DNA of 64,000 nucleotides from Bosea sp. NBC_00550 (lineage in GTDB: Bacteria; Pseudomonadota; Alphaproteobacteria; Rhizobiales; Beijerinckiaceae). The DNA is taken from contig NZ_CP102772.1 in assembly GCF_026020075.1 (NCBI RefSeq), positions 1,984,001 to 2,048,000 on the forward strand. The letters run 5' to 3'. Below are positions 9,019-18,171 of the stretch, piece by piece. Below the pieces are notes generated by a model, which was given only the letters and a program-made list of their open reading frames with translations, was not told the origin of the DNA and searched no databases. Both the position numbers and the translations under genes were made by a program. Numbering within the stretch: the first letter of the stretch is position 1; every line of letters starts with the position of its first letter.

Positions 9019-10110
9019 GTGAAACAGTTTCGTTGGGGTATTTTCGGAACCGGGGCGATTTCTGCAAAGTTCGTGGCGGGGCTGGCCTCTGCTACCGCAG
9101 CAAGACCAGAATTCATTGCATCGCGCTCAGCTGAGACCGCACGCCGTTTCGCGACGGAACTCGGAATCCCGAGGGCGATCGAAGGTTACGCTGAGGCGGC
9201 CGGGCAAGGTGGTGTCGACGCGATTTACGTAGCAACGCCCCCATCGGAGCACGCGGCTCACGCGCAGCTTTGCCTTGAGGCTGGAATACCCGTCTTAGTG
9301 GAAAAGCCCTTCGGGTCCAGCGACGCGGATGCGAGCTCTATCGTCCAGACGGCCCGTGATCGCTCGGTCTTCGCGATGGAAGCAATGTGGACCCGGTTCC
9401 TGCCCGCGGTTCAAGCTCTGCGACAGAAGATTGCCGAAGGCGCGATTGGCCGTCCGCGGTTCGTAACGGGGAATTTCGGCACGTCGCAGCTTCCTGAGGA
9501 GAGGAATGGGATGTTCGACCCGGCGCGGGGCGGCGGGGCGACGCTTCATCTCGGCGCCTATCCGCTATCCTTGGGACATTTGCTGTTCGGGACATCGACT
9601 GCGGTCCAGGCGACCGGCACCATCGGCTCGACCGGGGTCGACGAAGATGCCGCCTTCCAGCTGCGCTATGCGAGCGGCGTGACCGGGTCCTTCTTCGTCA
9701 GCCTTCGCAGCTGGGCGCCGGACACCTTTCACGTGCTAGGCGAGCACGGCATGCTCGCCGTCGAGGGTTCTCTCGTACGACCTTACGGCCTAACCGTCAC
9801 GCGGGAGGAGCCCTTGCGATGGAGCAGTGCACAATTCGGTCTCCGGGCCAGGCTGCAGCAGCATCCATTCGTCCATCGGCTAGCGCAGATGGCGGGGCGC
9901 TCCACACGCAGCAGAGGGCGCGCTTCGGCGTACCATTATCGGGGGAACGGATACCATTACGAAGCTGACGAAGTGAGGCGCTGCGTCGAGGCCGGCCGAA
10001 CCGAGAGCGCCGTGATGCCGCTTGACGATTCCCTGGCGGTTGCTCGAACGATGAGCCGCATCCGAGCCGATATTCTTTCCCAAGACGGCCTCAGCAAGAG
10101 GAATGCATGA
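9019..10110 (+). CDS. Gfo/Idh/MocA-family oxidoreductase 1
   Basis: NAD(P)-dependent sugar oxidoreductase of 363 residues. The N-terminal Rossmann fold opens with GIFGTGAISAKFVAGL (about residues 6-21); the family lysine motif is VEKPFG near residue 95, and the C-terminal alpha/beta domain carries the substrate site. The start is GTG with GAAGGG upstream. It ends in an ATGA overlap with a second, longer paralogue, so both are made from one mRNA. Such enzymes in EPS loci usually act on nucleotide sugars or make unusual sugars (keto, amino or inositol-derived); the substrate here is not predictable. A 287-bp gap without a recognisable gene separates it from the RTX gene. Confidence 0.85.
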   Translation: MKQFRWGIFGTGAISAKFVAGLASATAARPEFIASRSAETARRFATELGIPRAIEGYAEAAGQGGVDAIYVATPPSEHAAHAQLCLEAGIPVLVEKPFGSSDADASSIVQTARDRSVFAMEAMWTRFLPAVQALRQKIAEGAIGRPRFVTGNFGTSQLPEERNGMFDPARGGGATLHLGAYPLSLGHLLFGTSTAVQATGTIGSTGVDEDAAFQLRYASGVTGSFFVSLRSWAPDTFHVLGEHGMLAVEGSLVRPYGLTVTREEPLRWSSAQFGLRARLQQHPFVHRLAQMAGRSTRSRGRASAYHYRGNGYHYEADEVRRCVEAGRTESAVMPLDDSLAVARTMSRIRADILSQDGLSKRNA

Positions 10111-11420
10111 AGATCGCTTTCGTCGGCTGTGGTTACGTCTTCGACATTTACATGCGGACCCTCTGGGCCTATCCGGAGCTGACCATAGGGGGAATTTTTG
10201 ACATCGATGCAGCCCGCCTGCAGCTTGTGTCGCGTCACTATGGCTTTAGGGCTTATGCCAGCTATGACGAGATGTTGGCAGACGAGAGCGTCGACATCAT
10301 CGTCAATCTCACCAGCATTCGATCGCATCAAGAGGTCATCAGACGCGCTCTGCTGGCGGGCAAACACGTCTACTCTGAGAAGCCGCTGACAACAGAACTG
10401 GAGTGGACCCGCGAGCTCTTCGATCTAGCGGCCTCGAAGCAACTCGTCTTCACCGGCGCTCCGTGCAACCTTTATTCAGATGCCGTCATGACGATGTGGA
10501 AGGCGGTTACCGACGGAGCGATCGGCAAGCCGGTCTTGATCTATGCGGAACTCGACGACAATCCGGCCCATCTAATGAAGCTGGAGAGCGTGCGGAGTCC
10601 GACCGGCGCGCCGTTTCCTTACGTCGAGGAACTTCAGGAAGGATGCACGATCGAGCACGTCGGCTATCACCTCGCCTGGATCTGCGCGATGTTCGGCCCT
10701 GCGACCTCAGTCACGGCCGTCGCTTCGCACCTCGTCGCACGTAAGACTGAGACTCCGCTGGCCCCCCCCGATACGCCCGATCTTTCGGTGGCCTGCCTGA
10801 CCTTTGCTAACGGACTGACGGCGCGCGTCACCTGTTCCTGGGTCGCGCCGCGGGACCACAGCATGCGCATCATCGGCGTCGAGGGGCAGATCACCTGCGA
10901 CAACGTCTTTCACGATCAGTCGCCGCTGTTTCTGGAGCGGTTTTCCCGAGTCAGCCTCGCGGCAAGGAAGGCATACGCTGCGCGAACGCAGCCGCTCATC
11001 GGCCGCCTGTTCGGCATTGGTGGTCGGACATTGCCGCTCGTACGTCGCTGGAAATCGCATGCCGTAGAGGCCGAGAAGGGTGTCGGCACGAGCCTCAAGC
11101 ACAGGTTTGTCAGCTGGCTTCGTCGCAGGCAGGTCTACGCCCAAGACAAGCTTCTGGGCATTGCCGAGATGATCCGGGCACTCGAGGCGGGCAAGCCGCA
11201 GCCGATGCGGCCTGACTACCTGCTCCACCTCAACGAATTGACGCTATTGATCCATCGTGCGGGCCCTCAGGGAGCGACTGTCGTGCCCACGACGTCCTTC
11301 ACGCCGATCGCGCCATTGGCCGATTCAGTCACGCCCACCGCGAATTATCGCGAGACTTATCGCCCGAAACGATCCGAGGCGCTGCTGGCGCGTCTGATCG
11401 CAAGATTGCACACGAGTTGA
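10107..11420 (+). CDS. Gfo/Idh/MocA-family oxidoreductase 2
   Basis: Second sugar dehydrogenase-like protein (437 aa), overlapping its neighbour by four bases. Rossmann motif VGCGYVFDIYMRTL lies at residues 5-18, which departs from the usual GxGxxG (GCGYVF), and the lysine motif is SEKPLTTEL near residue 93. The middle (YVEELQEGCTIEHVGYHLAW, about 175-195) has the conserved His region. A basic C-terminal extension of about 70 residues is unusual for the family. Likely works on the same pathway as the preceding enzyme, perhaps in a two-step oxidation/reduction of one sugar; this is inferred from coupling only. Confidence 0.8.
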   Translation: MKIAFVGCGYVFDIYMRTLWAYPELTIGGIFDIDAARLQLVSRHYGFRAYASYDEMLADESVDIIVNLTSIRSHQEVIRRALLAGKHVYSEKPLTTELEWTRELFDLAASKQLVFTGAPCNLYSDAVMTMWKAVTDGAIGKPVLIYAELDDNPAHLMKLESVRSPTGAPFPYVEELQEGCTIEHVGYHLAWICAMFGPATSVTAVASHLVARKTETPLAPPDTPDLSVACLTFANGLTARVTCSWVAPRDHSMRIIGVEGQITCDNVFHDQSPLFLERFSRVSLAARKAYAARTQPLIGRLFGIGGRTLPLVRRWKSHAVEAEKGVGTSLKHRFVSWLRRRQVYAQDKLLGIAEMIRALEAGKPQPMRPDYLLHLNELTLLIHRAGPQGATVVPTTSFTPIAPLADSVTPTANYRETYRPKRSEALLARLIARLHTS

Positions 11421-11431
11421 GCCGGGTTGCG

Positions 11432-11791
11432 TCAGACCAGGCCCGTAGCCGAAGGCGGAGAAGTGTCGATACTGTCGAGAAGTTCTAACAACTTTCCGTA
11501 TTTCGCCCGCTGCCTGGCCAGAGCGTCGAGCCTTGCGGCGGCCAAGGCCATCTCCCTCTCAGCATCGCCGAGCATCTTCTCGAGGTCAGGTTCGCGCTCG
11601 AAGAAGATCCCGTCCTCGTTCCCCATGATGGCGTTGGCCTGGTCCCGGGCCTGGTCGAGCCGCGAAGCAACGCCGACTCTTTCGCGTTCTATTTGCGACA
11701 GCGTGTCCGCGAGTTTGCTCCGCATCTCCTGATGCCAGATTTCGTCCGTCTTGCAATCGCGGGTCTGTGAACGGAAGCGTAAGAGAGCCAT
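11432..11791 (-). CDS. small coiled-coil protein of unknown function
   Basis: 119 residues from an ATG with AAGGAAA about nine bases upstream; the open frame continues further upstream but without protein-like composition, so this start is preferred. After about 25 residues the protein is a long amphipathic helix (MRSKLADTLSQIERERVG ... AEREMALAAARLDALARQ) with heptad pattern, ending in a Ser/Pro tail. No signal peptide. It converges on the oxidoreductase operon with an 11-bp gap. The pattern resembles small cytoplasmic coiled-coil partners found near polysaccharide genes, but I do not recognise a family. Confidence 0.55.
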   Translation of the reverse strand: MALLRFRSQTRDCKTDEIWHQEMRSKLADTLSQIERERVGVASRLDQARDQANAIMGNEDGIFFEREPDLEKMLGDAEREMALAAARLDALARQRAKYGKLLELLDSIDTSPPSATGLV

Positions 11792-12496
11792 CACACACCA
11801 TTTCCTTCGGCAAATGGGCGGCCGACCCCAATGTCGCAGCCCGCGAAACCCTTGCGGCAGTTCGATCGAAAGAATGGCGTTCAATTGCGGCCATCGCAAC
11901 GGCCAGCGGCACCGGCCGCGGCGGTCGAGAAACGTCGGCATCGTCACCCATCTCAAAAACGAGATGCTTGCGAGGCGGACGAGGCAGCACAGGCCATGCA
12001 ACCGTGGCGTCCGGGGGCCATTTTTGAAGAAGAAGGGTATCAACCGGGCAAGTCATGGCGCAGGTGCAAGTTCTGAAATTTCAGGATATCTGAAAAGACT
12101 TGATAAATATTCAACTCCCACAGCCGCAACGTCCGGTCACGGCGCGGCTTCATAGAATGGTCATTGATTTGATATTTCCAAGTATCATCGTTTTACAACC
12201 CCGATCAATTTCCTCGAGAGCCGCTCGAGGACGCAAAGTTGCGAAGAAAGATCATCCATTTCACGCGAAATCGTAGTCGACAACCCAATAAATTTTCCAC
12301 GCTGCGGCAATTCTACGCGCCAATCGAGCGCCTCAGTTGGCATTAGGAATGTCTATCCAGCCGGCCTGTTAATCTTGCCGCCGGAGTTAAAAAGAATCTG
12401 CTACGCTTCGTCCCTGGCGGCTGCTACCATGATCACGCATGGGCGGATAAAAGTGGGCCCCTGTAATTGGTCGTGTCCCTGCGACGTCGGGAGTCT
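11792..12496. other. 700-bp intergenic region, probable promoter zone of the Wzz-like gene
   Basis: No convincing gene. The left half is the upstream side of the small coiled-coil gene. The right half (12100-12400) is lower in GC and holds the inverted repeat at 12211-12231. Overlapping reading frames in 11.75-12.15 kb show no domain. Confidence 0.4.
12211..12231. promoter_or_regulatory. inverted repeat TCCTCGAG-n5-CTCGAGGA upstream of the Wzz-like gene
   Basis: Perfect 8-bp arms with 5-nt spacer in a non-coding, relatively AT-rich stretch about 270 bp before the co-polymerase gene. Could be a protein-binding site; no T-tract follows, so an intrinsic terminator is less likely. The binding protein is unknown. 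Confidence 0.35.
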
Positions 12497-13936
12497 GTGT
12501 TGCTGATTGATCTTCCCCACCTTTTCTCGATCCTTTGGAAAAGGAAGTTGGCTTCGCTGCTTGCGATGACGGCCGTCGTGCTTGCGGGCGTTGGGTTCTT
12601 CGTGATGGCACCCCCAAAATTTGACGGCTACACAATGGTCTATGCGGGCGATCCGGTCAGGGAGGGTTCGTGGGAAGCCAGCCAGATGCAGGAGCAGCGG
12701 ATATCGTCGCTCGTTGCAATAGGCGAAACGGACGACGTGCTGCTGAAGGCCGCCGAGATAGTCGGCATGGACAAGATCCTGCCGAAGGCCAAGTCTTCAG
12801 CCATCGTGCAGTATTTACCGCTCACCATCCGCAGCCGGCTGGATTCAACAGCGAGCCAGGAAGCTTCGTCCGTCGCCGTTTCGCGTCTTCTGAGAAGCGC
12901 CGTTCGGATCACTCCGGAGCAAAAGACCAATTTGCTGCGGGTCGTCGCTCGTCATGACGATCCCATTCTCGCCGCGAGGCTTGCCGACGCGGTTGCGGCC
13001 GCCTTGATCGATCGACAGATCGAACTTCGGGCGAGGCCGGGGGCCGTGACCTTCTTCGAGCAGCAGCGCAGCCGGTTCGATGAGAGCGTCAGAAATGCTT
13101 CGGCGGAACTGGCTGCGTATGTGACAGCCAACCAGACTTATTCGGTAAGCGAACAACGGCAACACCTACTCAAGCGAGCTAGCGAGCTAGCGTCGGCACT
13201 CACCGCCACGGACGGCGCCGTGGCCTCGGCTGTCGGCCAGCGAGAGGCCCTCACCGATCAGCTCAAACGGCTGCGACCAGTCACCCAATCGCCATTCGTC
13301 AGCGGCTTAGTCGATGCTCTGGGCGCCTCCAGTGAACGGTCTTCGACCGGCCGGACGAGCCTGCCGCAGGGAGGCTTCAATGGGGATCCCCCGTTGCTGC
13401 TGGTAAGGGTCTACCAAGACGGACTCGTGGCCCTCCTGAAAGTGAACAGCGAAATCGCCGCCGCTACTAAGCTGCGCGAGACCCAGCAGGCTGCGGCCGT
13501 CGAGATCAACCGGGAATTGGCAGATCTGTCGAAGAAAGAAGAGACCTTCGCACGGCTGACGAAGGCGGTCGAGATTGCTGCCAGTAATGCGGAGACCTAT
13601 GGCAGGCGCATCGTTGAGGAGCAGATCACTGCTGATCTGGCGGCGGCGAAGATGTCCAATGTGCGGATCGCGCAGGCGGCCTTGGTGCCCCAGACGGCCG
13701 CCTTTCCCAGTCTGCGTATGCTGATTCCCATCACCTTGTTGTGCGGCCTTTTCGCCGGGGCCGGCATCGCCCTCCTGATGGAATTCCGCGTCGGTGGGTT
13801 CGATCGCAACGCGATGAGTTCGGGGCCGAGGGATACCGCTGGGCCTGTCAGCGTTCAGGATCCCTTTCAGCAGAGGGATCTCCGCCACGAGGTGCGACAG
13901 GTCGCGCGAGTGAAAGCGCACGGCCATAGCGGTTGA
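12497..13936 (+). CDS. Wzz/GNVR-type EPS chain-length protein, no kinase domain
   Basis: Inner-membrane polysaccharide co-polymerase controlling EPS chain length and export with Wzx/Wzy. One N-terminal membrane helix follows the start (LASLLAMTAVVLAGVGFFVM), then a large periplasmic domain with coiled coils (about residues 190-250 and 320-380), a GNVR-type stretch (KKEETFARLTKAVEIAASNAETYGRRI), PQTAAFPS, and a second helix near residue 430. Unlike ExoP there is no C-terminal tyrosine kinase: only about 50 residues follow the last helix. Start choice is uncertain: TTG at 12467, GTG at 12473 or 12497, or TTG at 12500 are all possible; GGGAG lies just before 12497-12500. Confidence 0.8.
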   Translation: MLLIDLPHLFSILWKRKLASLLAMTAVVLAGVGFFVMAPPKFDGYTMVYAGDPVREGSWEASQMQEQRISSLVAIGETDDVLLKAAEIVGMDKILPKAKSSAIVQYLPLTIRSRLDSTASQEASSVAVSRLLRSAVRITPEQKTNLLRVVARHDDPILAARLADAVAAALIDRQIELRARPGAVTFFEQQRSRFDESVRNASAELAAYVTANQTYSVSEQRQHLLKRASELASALTATDGAVASAVGQREALTDQLKRLRPVTQSPFVSGLVDALGASSERSSTGRTSLPQGGFNGDPPLLLVRVYQDGLVALLKVNSEIAAATKLRETQQAAAVEINRELADLSKKEETFARLTKAVEIAASNAETYGRRIVEEQITADLAAAKMSNVRIAQAALVPQTAAFPSLRMLIPITLLCGLFAGAGIALLMEFRVGGFDRNAMSSGPRDTAGPVSVQDPFQQRDLRHEVRQVARVKAHGHSG

Positions 13937-14449
13937 CGTCGCCGGCGAGACGACGCCGACCGGCACCCTGACTTCCTTCCCGAGTTCCCCGCTGAGGTTA
14001 CGCTGACCGGGGCGTACCATGCAGTCGCGCGCAGGGCCGTGCGCCGCGCTGATCGGCCTCGCCACCCGGCGAGAGCGTGCTGATCTGCCCCGGAACGCGG
14101 CCACATCCGGTCCCGTCCCGGGATCGCGCTCGGGAGCATTGCGGTCGATCTGGGATCTGCGCCACTCTGTGGCTTGTCCGGGATGACAACCTGTTTCCTT
14201 CAGAACGCGGCTCGTCCAGGCTTGGCGCGGCTGAAGCCGGTCTTGCCAACGTCGTTAGCGTTTCCGGGAGGCACCTGCGCGCTCGGATCACCATGCGTCG
14301 GACAGGGCGCGACTGACGGCGATCCGGCATGGCTTCTTCCTACAGCTGCGATCGACCGCTCCGGCCGATGTGCAGAGCATTCTCGCGCGAGCCAGGCGCC
14401 ACTCCGCGTGGAGCAAATGCGAGATGGCTGAGCATCGGAGCATAGATAA
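13937..14449. other. gap with a degraded palindromic-repeat fragment
   Basis: Between the convergent Wzz-like and Wzx-like genes. The stretch 14146-14187 (containing GGCTTGTCCGGGATGAC) matches the right half of the dispersed palindrome found complete at 42361-42457 and 60512-60598, but the left half is not intact. No gene is recognised; a minus-strand frame that crosses it also overlaps the Wzz-like gene and lacks a domain. Confidence 0.5.
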
Positions 14450-15676
14450 TCAAGCTCGGCGCACGACCCGGAATGCGACGACTGATAGGATTATCCCGAC
14501 GGCCAACTCAGAACAGAGCCGCGCGATCACCGAGCCCGCCGCGCCGTACTTTGGAACGAGCAGGGCCTGAAGTGTGAGGGTGACGAGAAGGGCGACGCCA
14601 CCGACGCGGAACAACAGCGCCGACCTTCCGCTCGGCAGGATGATGAAGTTCGAGACGGAAAGTTGAAACGCCATGATGACGGAAACCACGCAGAACAGGC
14701 GTGCGAGTACAATAGCCTCGGCAAAGACCGCCCCGAGAAAATGCTCGACCACGAAGCCGATGCCAGCGAAGATCACCACCGCCGCGAGGATGGTAATCGA
14801 CGTAATTCCAGTGACTACCTTCACCGACAGGCGCCAGTCCGGAGGCGAGCGGCGAGCATGACGAATGGTCAGGGGGGATATCGCTGGCGTGGCGGCCATG
14901 ACGAGCGCGATCAGGACGGTGTTTACCTTCTCCGCGAGGCCGTAAAACGCGACCTGATCCGGTGTCGAGAGCGCCAGAATGATGATGGGGGTGGCGGTCG
15001 AGTAAAGAGTGAATGCCCCGCGCTCGGCGAAGTAGGGAACGGCCGCGCGGATTGCCCCGATCGCGCGGCTCCGCAGGAGCCGAAGCCTGAGCCGATCGCG
15101 CCGTAGCAGAATCCACCCGCAACTTGTCGTCGCCAAGGCGGCCAGTGTCTGCAGCGCAGCCACGCGCCAGAGTTGGTCCGGTCCCTGCACGAGCGCCAAC
15201 ACAAGCAACAGCTGCGTGAGCTGCGGCACCGCCTCGATCAGCACCGCTACTCCGCCCCGCTGCAAGCCCTGGAAATACCAGCCGAAGTTCAATCCGTAGG
15301 TGAAGACGGCGCATAGCCCCAGAGAGACGGCAATGGGCTCGCGTGTCGTGAGCCCCATCGCAAAAGCGCTCGCCAAGAAGCTCGTCAGCGCGAATGGCGC
15401 CAACATCAGCTTCGCGGTGAGGACGCCGGAGACCATCGAGCCCAGTTCGTCCCCATTTTCCGCGGCAGCAGTCGCGTTCAAGGCATACAAATAGAAGCCG
15501 AACTCCATGAGAAGCACGGAGATCCAGACGACAGCGTTCCACACCACGTAGTCGGAAAAGACCGATGGTCCCAGCGTCTTGGCAACTATTGGCGTCACGA
15601 TGACCGGAGACAGGAACCGGGTGCCGTAGTTGAGGAGATAGAAGACGAGATTACGGCTTGCGAGCTTCACTGACAT
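14450..15676 (-). CDS. Wzx-like polysaccharide flippase
   Basis: Polytopic inner-membrane protein of 408 residues with about 12 predicted hydrophobic helices, MOP superfamily (O-antigen/EPS flippase). The N-terminus (ASRNLVFYLLNYGTRFLSP) is typical: a short basic stretch then the first helix with the conserved Asn/Tyr/Gly region. It should flip the lipid-linked repeat unit to the periplasm. It is the last gene of a five-gene minus-strand operon and starts 6 bases after the upstream glycosyltransferase stops. Confidence 0.85.
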   Translation of the reverse strand: MSVKLASRNLVFYLLNYGTRFLSPVIVTPIVAKTLGPSVFSDYVVWNAVVWISVLLMEFGFYLYALNATAAAENGDELGSMVSGVLTAKLMLAPFALTSFLASAFAMGLTTREPIAVSLGLCAVFTYGLNFGWYFQGLQRGGVAVLIEAVPQLTQLLLVLALVQGPDQLWRVAALQTLAALATTSCGWILLRRDRLRLRLLRSRAIGAIRAAVPYFAERGAFTLYSTATPIIILALSTPDQVAFYGLAEKVNTVLIALVMAATPAISPLTIRHARRSPPDWRLSVKVVTGITSITILAAVVIFAGIGFVVEHFLGAVFAEAIVLARLFCVVSVIMAFQLSVSNFIILPSGRSALLFRVGGVALLVTLTLQALLVPKYGAAGSVIARLCSELAVGIILSVVAFRVVRRA

Positions 15677-15682
15677 GGCGCG

Positions 15683-16804
15683 CTAGCGTGTCATCCGGGC
15701 GACGAGTTCGACGCATTCAGCCTCGCCGGTGACAAAGTTGGCGGCAGGTAGCCGCGCCTGCGCTGCGGTCAGCGTGTCGTAGTGCTTCGGCGTCATCGTT
15801 TCCAGCTTCCGTGCGATCTCTGTGAGATCCTCGCCGACGAGCCCGATCCCGCGTCGCGCGAGCCATCGCCCGGTCTCGACGGACCCGATCGCGATGGGCA
15901 CCGCCCCGTTCGCGAGGCCTTCATAGATGCGATTGGGCAAGAGCAAAGTCGAGTTCTGGCCCTCTTCGAAGAAATCGACACTCCATGCGAAGTGAACTTG
16001 GCCGTAAATGGCAGGTAGGTCGGCATAACTGTAGTGGCCGCCGTACTTGATATGCGGGCTCGAGGCTATGGCGGCGTCGAACCTGTCGCGGATCGGCAGT
16101 TCGATCCAGCCGCGCAGATCCAGTTCGAGAAGCCCTTTTGCCGCGCGTACCAACTCCACCAGCGCGTTCAGGCTTTTTATGCAGCGCAGGCGTCCGAACC
16201 AGCCGACGCGCCATGGCGGCCCGGCCGCTCGAAAAGCCGGTGCTGGCAATCTGCCGCTCGGATCCAGTACCTTGTTTTCTACCAACATGACCTCCGGCAG
16301 GTGGCGGCCATAGCGACGGAGATGCTCCCGGACAAAGGCCGGCGAACTCGTGATGACGAGAGAGCACCTCCCGAGAAGCACCCGCTCCACCAATCGGACC
16401 GCTTTTCCTTTCCAACCGAGATTGCTCAGCAGCCGATGAATATCGAGGATCTCGTAAGTCAGCGGGGGCTTGTGCTTCGCGAACCGTCGAACCATTGCCG
16501 CTACGGTGAGTGCCTCGAGGTTACGCGCCAAGATGGCGTCGGCGTCGCCTATCATCCCGGCGAGGCGAGGCGAACGGGCCATTGCCCATGACACAGCGAG
16601 AATGCGTGACAGAAAATCGCCATCCGCAAAGCGGCCGAGCGGGATCACGGGAATACCGCCGACCGTATCTGGCGCACTGCGGTCCCGGTTGAAGCCGAAC
16701 AGAGTGATCTCTCCGTTCGCCGCCCGGAGCATGGCTATACGACGTGCCACGGCGGGGTCAGCGGCGTCGTGTACGAAATAGGCGATGCGCACCGGCTTAG
16801 TCAT
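15683..16804 (-). CDS. GT4-type glycosyltransferase
   Basis: 373 residues from the ATG giving MTKPVRIAYFVHDAADPAVA; an ATG 18 bases upstream and one at 16864 are also in frame, but homology-like sequence starts here. Two Rossmann-like halves: the acceptor half up to about residue 175, then WRVGWFGRLRCIKSLNALVEL starting the GT-B donor half, and RIYEGLANGAVPIAI as the donor-binding EX-type motif. It should add a sugar to the lipid-linked EPS unit. The sugar is unknown. Confidence 0.8.
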   Translation of the reverse strand: MTKPVRIAYFVHDAADPAVARRIAMLRAANGEITLFGFNRDRSAPDTVGGIPVIPLGRFADGDFLSRILAVSWAMARSPRLAGMIGDADAILARNLEALTVAAMVRRFAKHKPPLTYEILDIHRLLSNLGWKGKAVRLVERVLLGRCSLVITSSPAFVREHLRRYGRHLPEVMLVENKVLDPSGRLPAPAFRAAGPPWRVGWFGRLRCIKSLNALVELVRAAKGLLELDLRGWIELPIRDRFDAAIASSPHIKYGGHYSYADLPAIYGQVHFAWSVDFFEEGQNSTLLLPNRIYEGLANGAVPIAIGSVETGRWLARRGIGLVGEDLTEIARKLETMTPKHYDTLTAAQARLPAANFVTGEAECVELVARMTR

Positions 16805-16945
16805 GGCGCCCAGCCGGCCCATTAATCTGGAGCCCGCCCCTGCGCTGCCCGAGGTACTCGCCATCGGCGGCGGTAACGCTCGCCTCCGCGCTGTTAGACA
16901 TGATAGAGCATCCCGGAGACCGTGCGGTTGCCGCTGCGACGCCTC

Positions 16946-18055
16946 TCATCGTCTCACCTCGGAGGTGGGCGAATTCGGACGGAGACAGCGTGTGAAGGGC
17001 TGGACGCCACGGGGATCGTGTCGCGCGAGCCGCTCCGCCACCTGATTGACGTATCCGTCGAGGGAGCACCGCTCCTCGGCGAAGATACGATTCTGGCGTC
17101 CCAGCCGCTCGCGCAGTTCCCTGTCGCCATTCAACCGGGTCAAGGCAGCAGCCATTGCCTCGTCATCGCCGGGCTGCACCACAGTCCAAGGATCGAAACC
17201 GGTGAGATATTCCCGAATGCCGCGCGACGCCGTCGCGACGATCGGCCGGCCTGCCGCCATGGCTTCGACGATGCCCGTCACGCCGGCCGCGTAGTCCACA
17301 TCGTTTAGCGGTACGACGACGATCGACGAGCGCGCATAGGCGTTTCGCAGCTCCGGGAAGGAAACGCGGGACATATACTCCATATTGGGCGGACAATCGC
17401 GCGCCCTGACGTTATCTGCGCGATAGCCGTGGCCATAGACCGCGAATTTGCCTTCCACCCGGCCGGCTGCTCGAGCGAGCGTGTCGTAGTCGCGGTTCTC
17501 CGCGCCGCATGCCATCACGAACGGCGCAGCTATGGAGTCCGTATCTTCATCCGCCGGGCGGAAAAACCGATCATCCACCCAGTTGAAGGCGGCCATGACC
17601 TTGTCCTGCGGCATGCCGCAGTCGTCGGTCAGAATTTTGGCCTGCAGTTCATTCACGGTGATAAGCGCGGCGAATATATCGTGACCCAGAAGCGAGAGGA
17701 CGAGCTTCTTCGATTTCCATCCGCTGTTGTGGAACACGCACGCCATCTTCCCCTTCCAACCCGAGAGTTTCAGCAAGATGGCGAGCGGCAGTCCGACACC
17801 CTCGGCGGTGACGTAGAGCCGGTCATAACGCCGGGCCAGAAGAGCTGCGTTGAGAGCCGATCCGACCTTTTGATAGCGGCCGAACAAGATCTTGAACCAT
17901 CGTCCTCGTCTAGAGGCGGCGGAACTATACGAGAGTATGTCGGCGCCAGTTGCCCGTGCAATCTCGACAAATTCGAGACGCGGCCCCTCCTCCTCACTAT
18001 ACCCCGCAAGTTCATCCGCGTATTTTCCCGCCCCCAGCACAACGGCGCATCGCAT
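16946..18055 (-). CDS. GT4-type glycosyltransferase
   Basis: 369 residues. Donor half carries SIVVVPLNDVDYAAGVTGIV followed by EAMAAGRPIVATASRGIREY, the typical GT4 C-terminal motif. The acceptor half opens with a short segment (VVLGAGKYADELAGY) less typical than usual. Shares the GT-B architecture with the next gene downstream but is not a close copy. Together with the ExoA-like GT2 it gives at least three transferases, so the repeat unit probably has at least four sugars including the ExoY sugar. Confidence 0.8.
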   Translation of the reverse strand: MRCAVVLGAGKYADELAGYSEEEGPRLEFVEIARATGADILSYSSAASRRGRWFKILFGRYQKVGSALNAALLARRYDRLYVTAEGVGLPLAILLKLSGWKGKMACVFHNSGWKSKKLVLSLLGHDIFAALITVNELQAKILTDDCGMPQDKVMAAFNWVDDRFFRPADEDTDSIAAPFVMACGAENRDYDTLARAAGRVEGKFAVYGHGYRADNVRARDCPPNMEYMSRVSFPELRNAYARSSIVVVPLNDVDYAAGVTGIVEAMAAGRPIVATASRGIREYLTGFDPWTVVQPGDDEAMAAALTRLNGDRELRERLGRQNRIFAEERCSLDGYVNQVAERLARHDPRGVQPFTRCLRPNSPTSEVRR

Positions 18056-18171
18056 GTAATCAGACTCTCTGCCAGGCCAAGTTTGATTGATTGAAATATG
18101 GCACCTCTAACCAAAGGGCAATCAGGCTGCAGCAATAGTTATCTCGCGTCGCCGCAATGCCGCAGGTATGG

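Noticed and set aside
13307..14104. 265-codon minus-strand ORF across the Wzz-like 3' end
   Set aside because: Mostly antisense to the Wzz-like gene and the rest has no domain.
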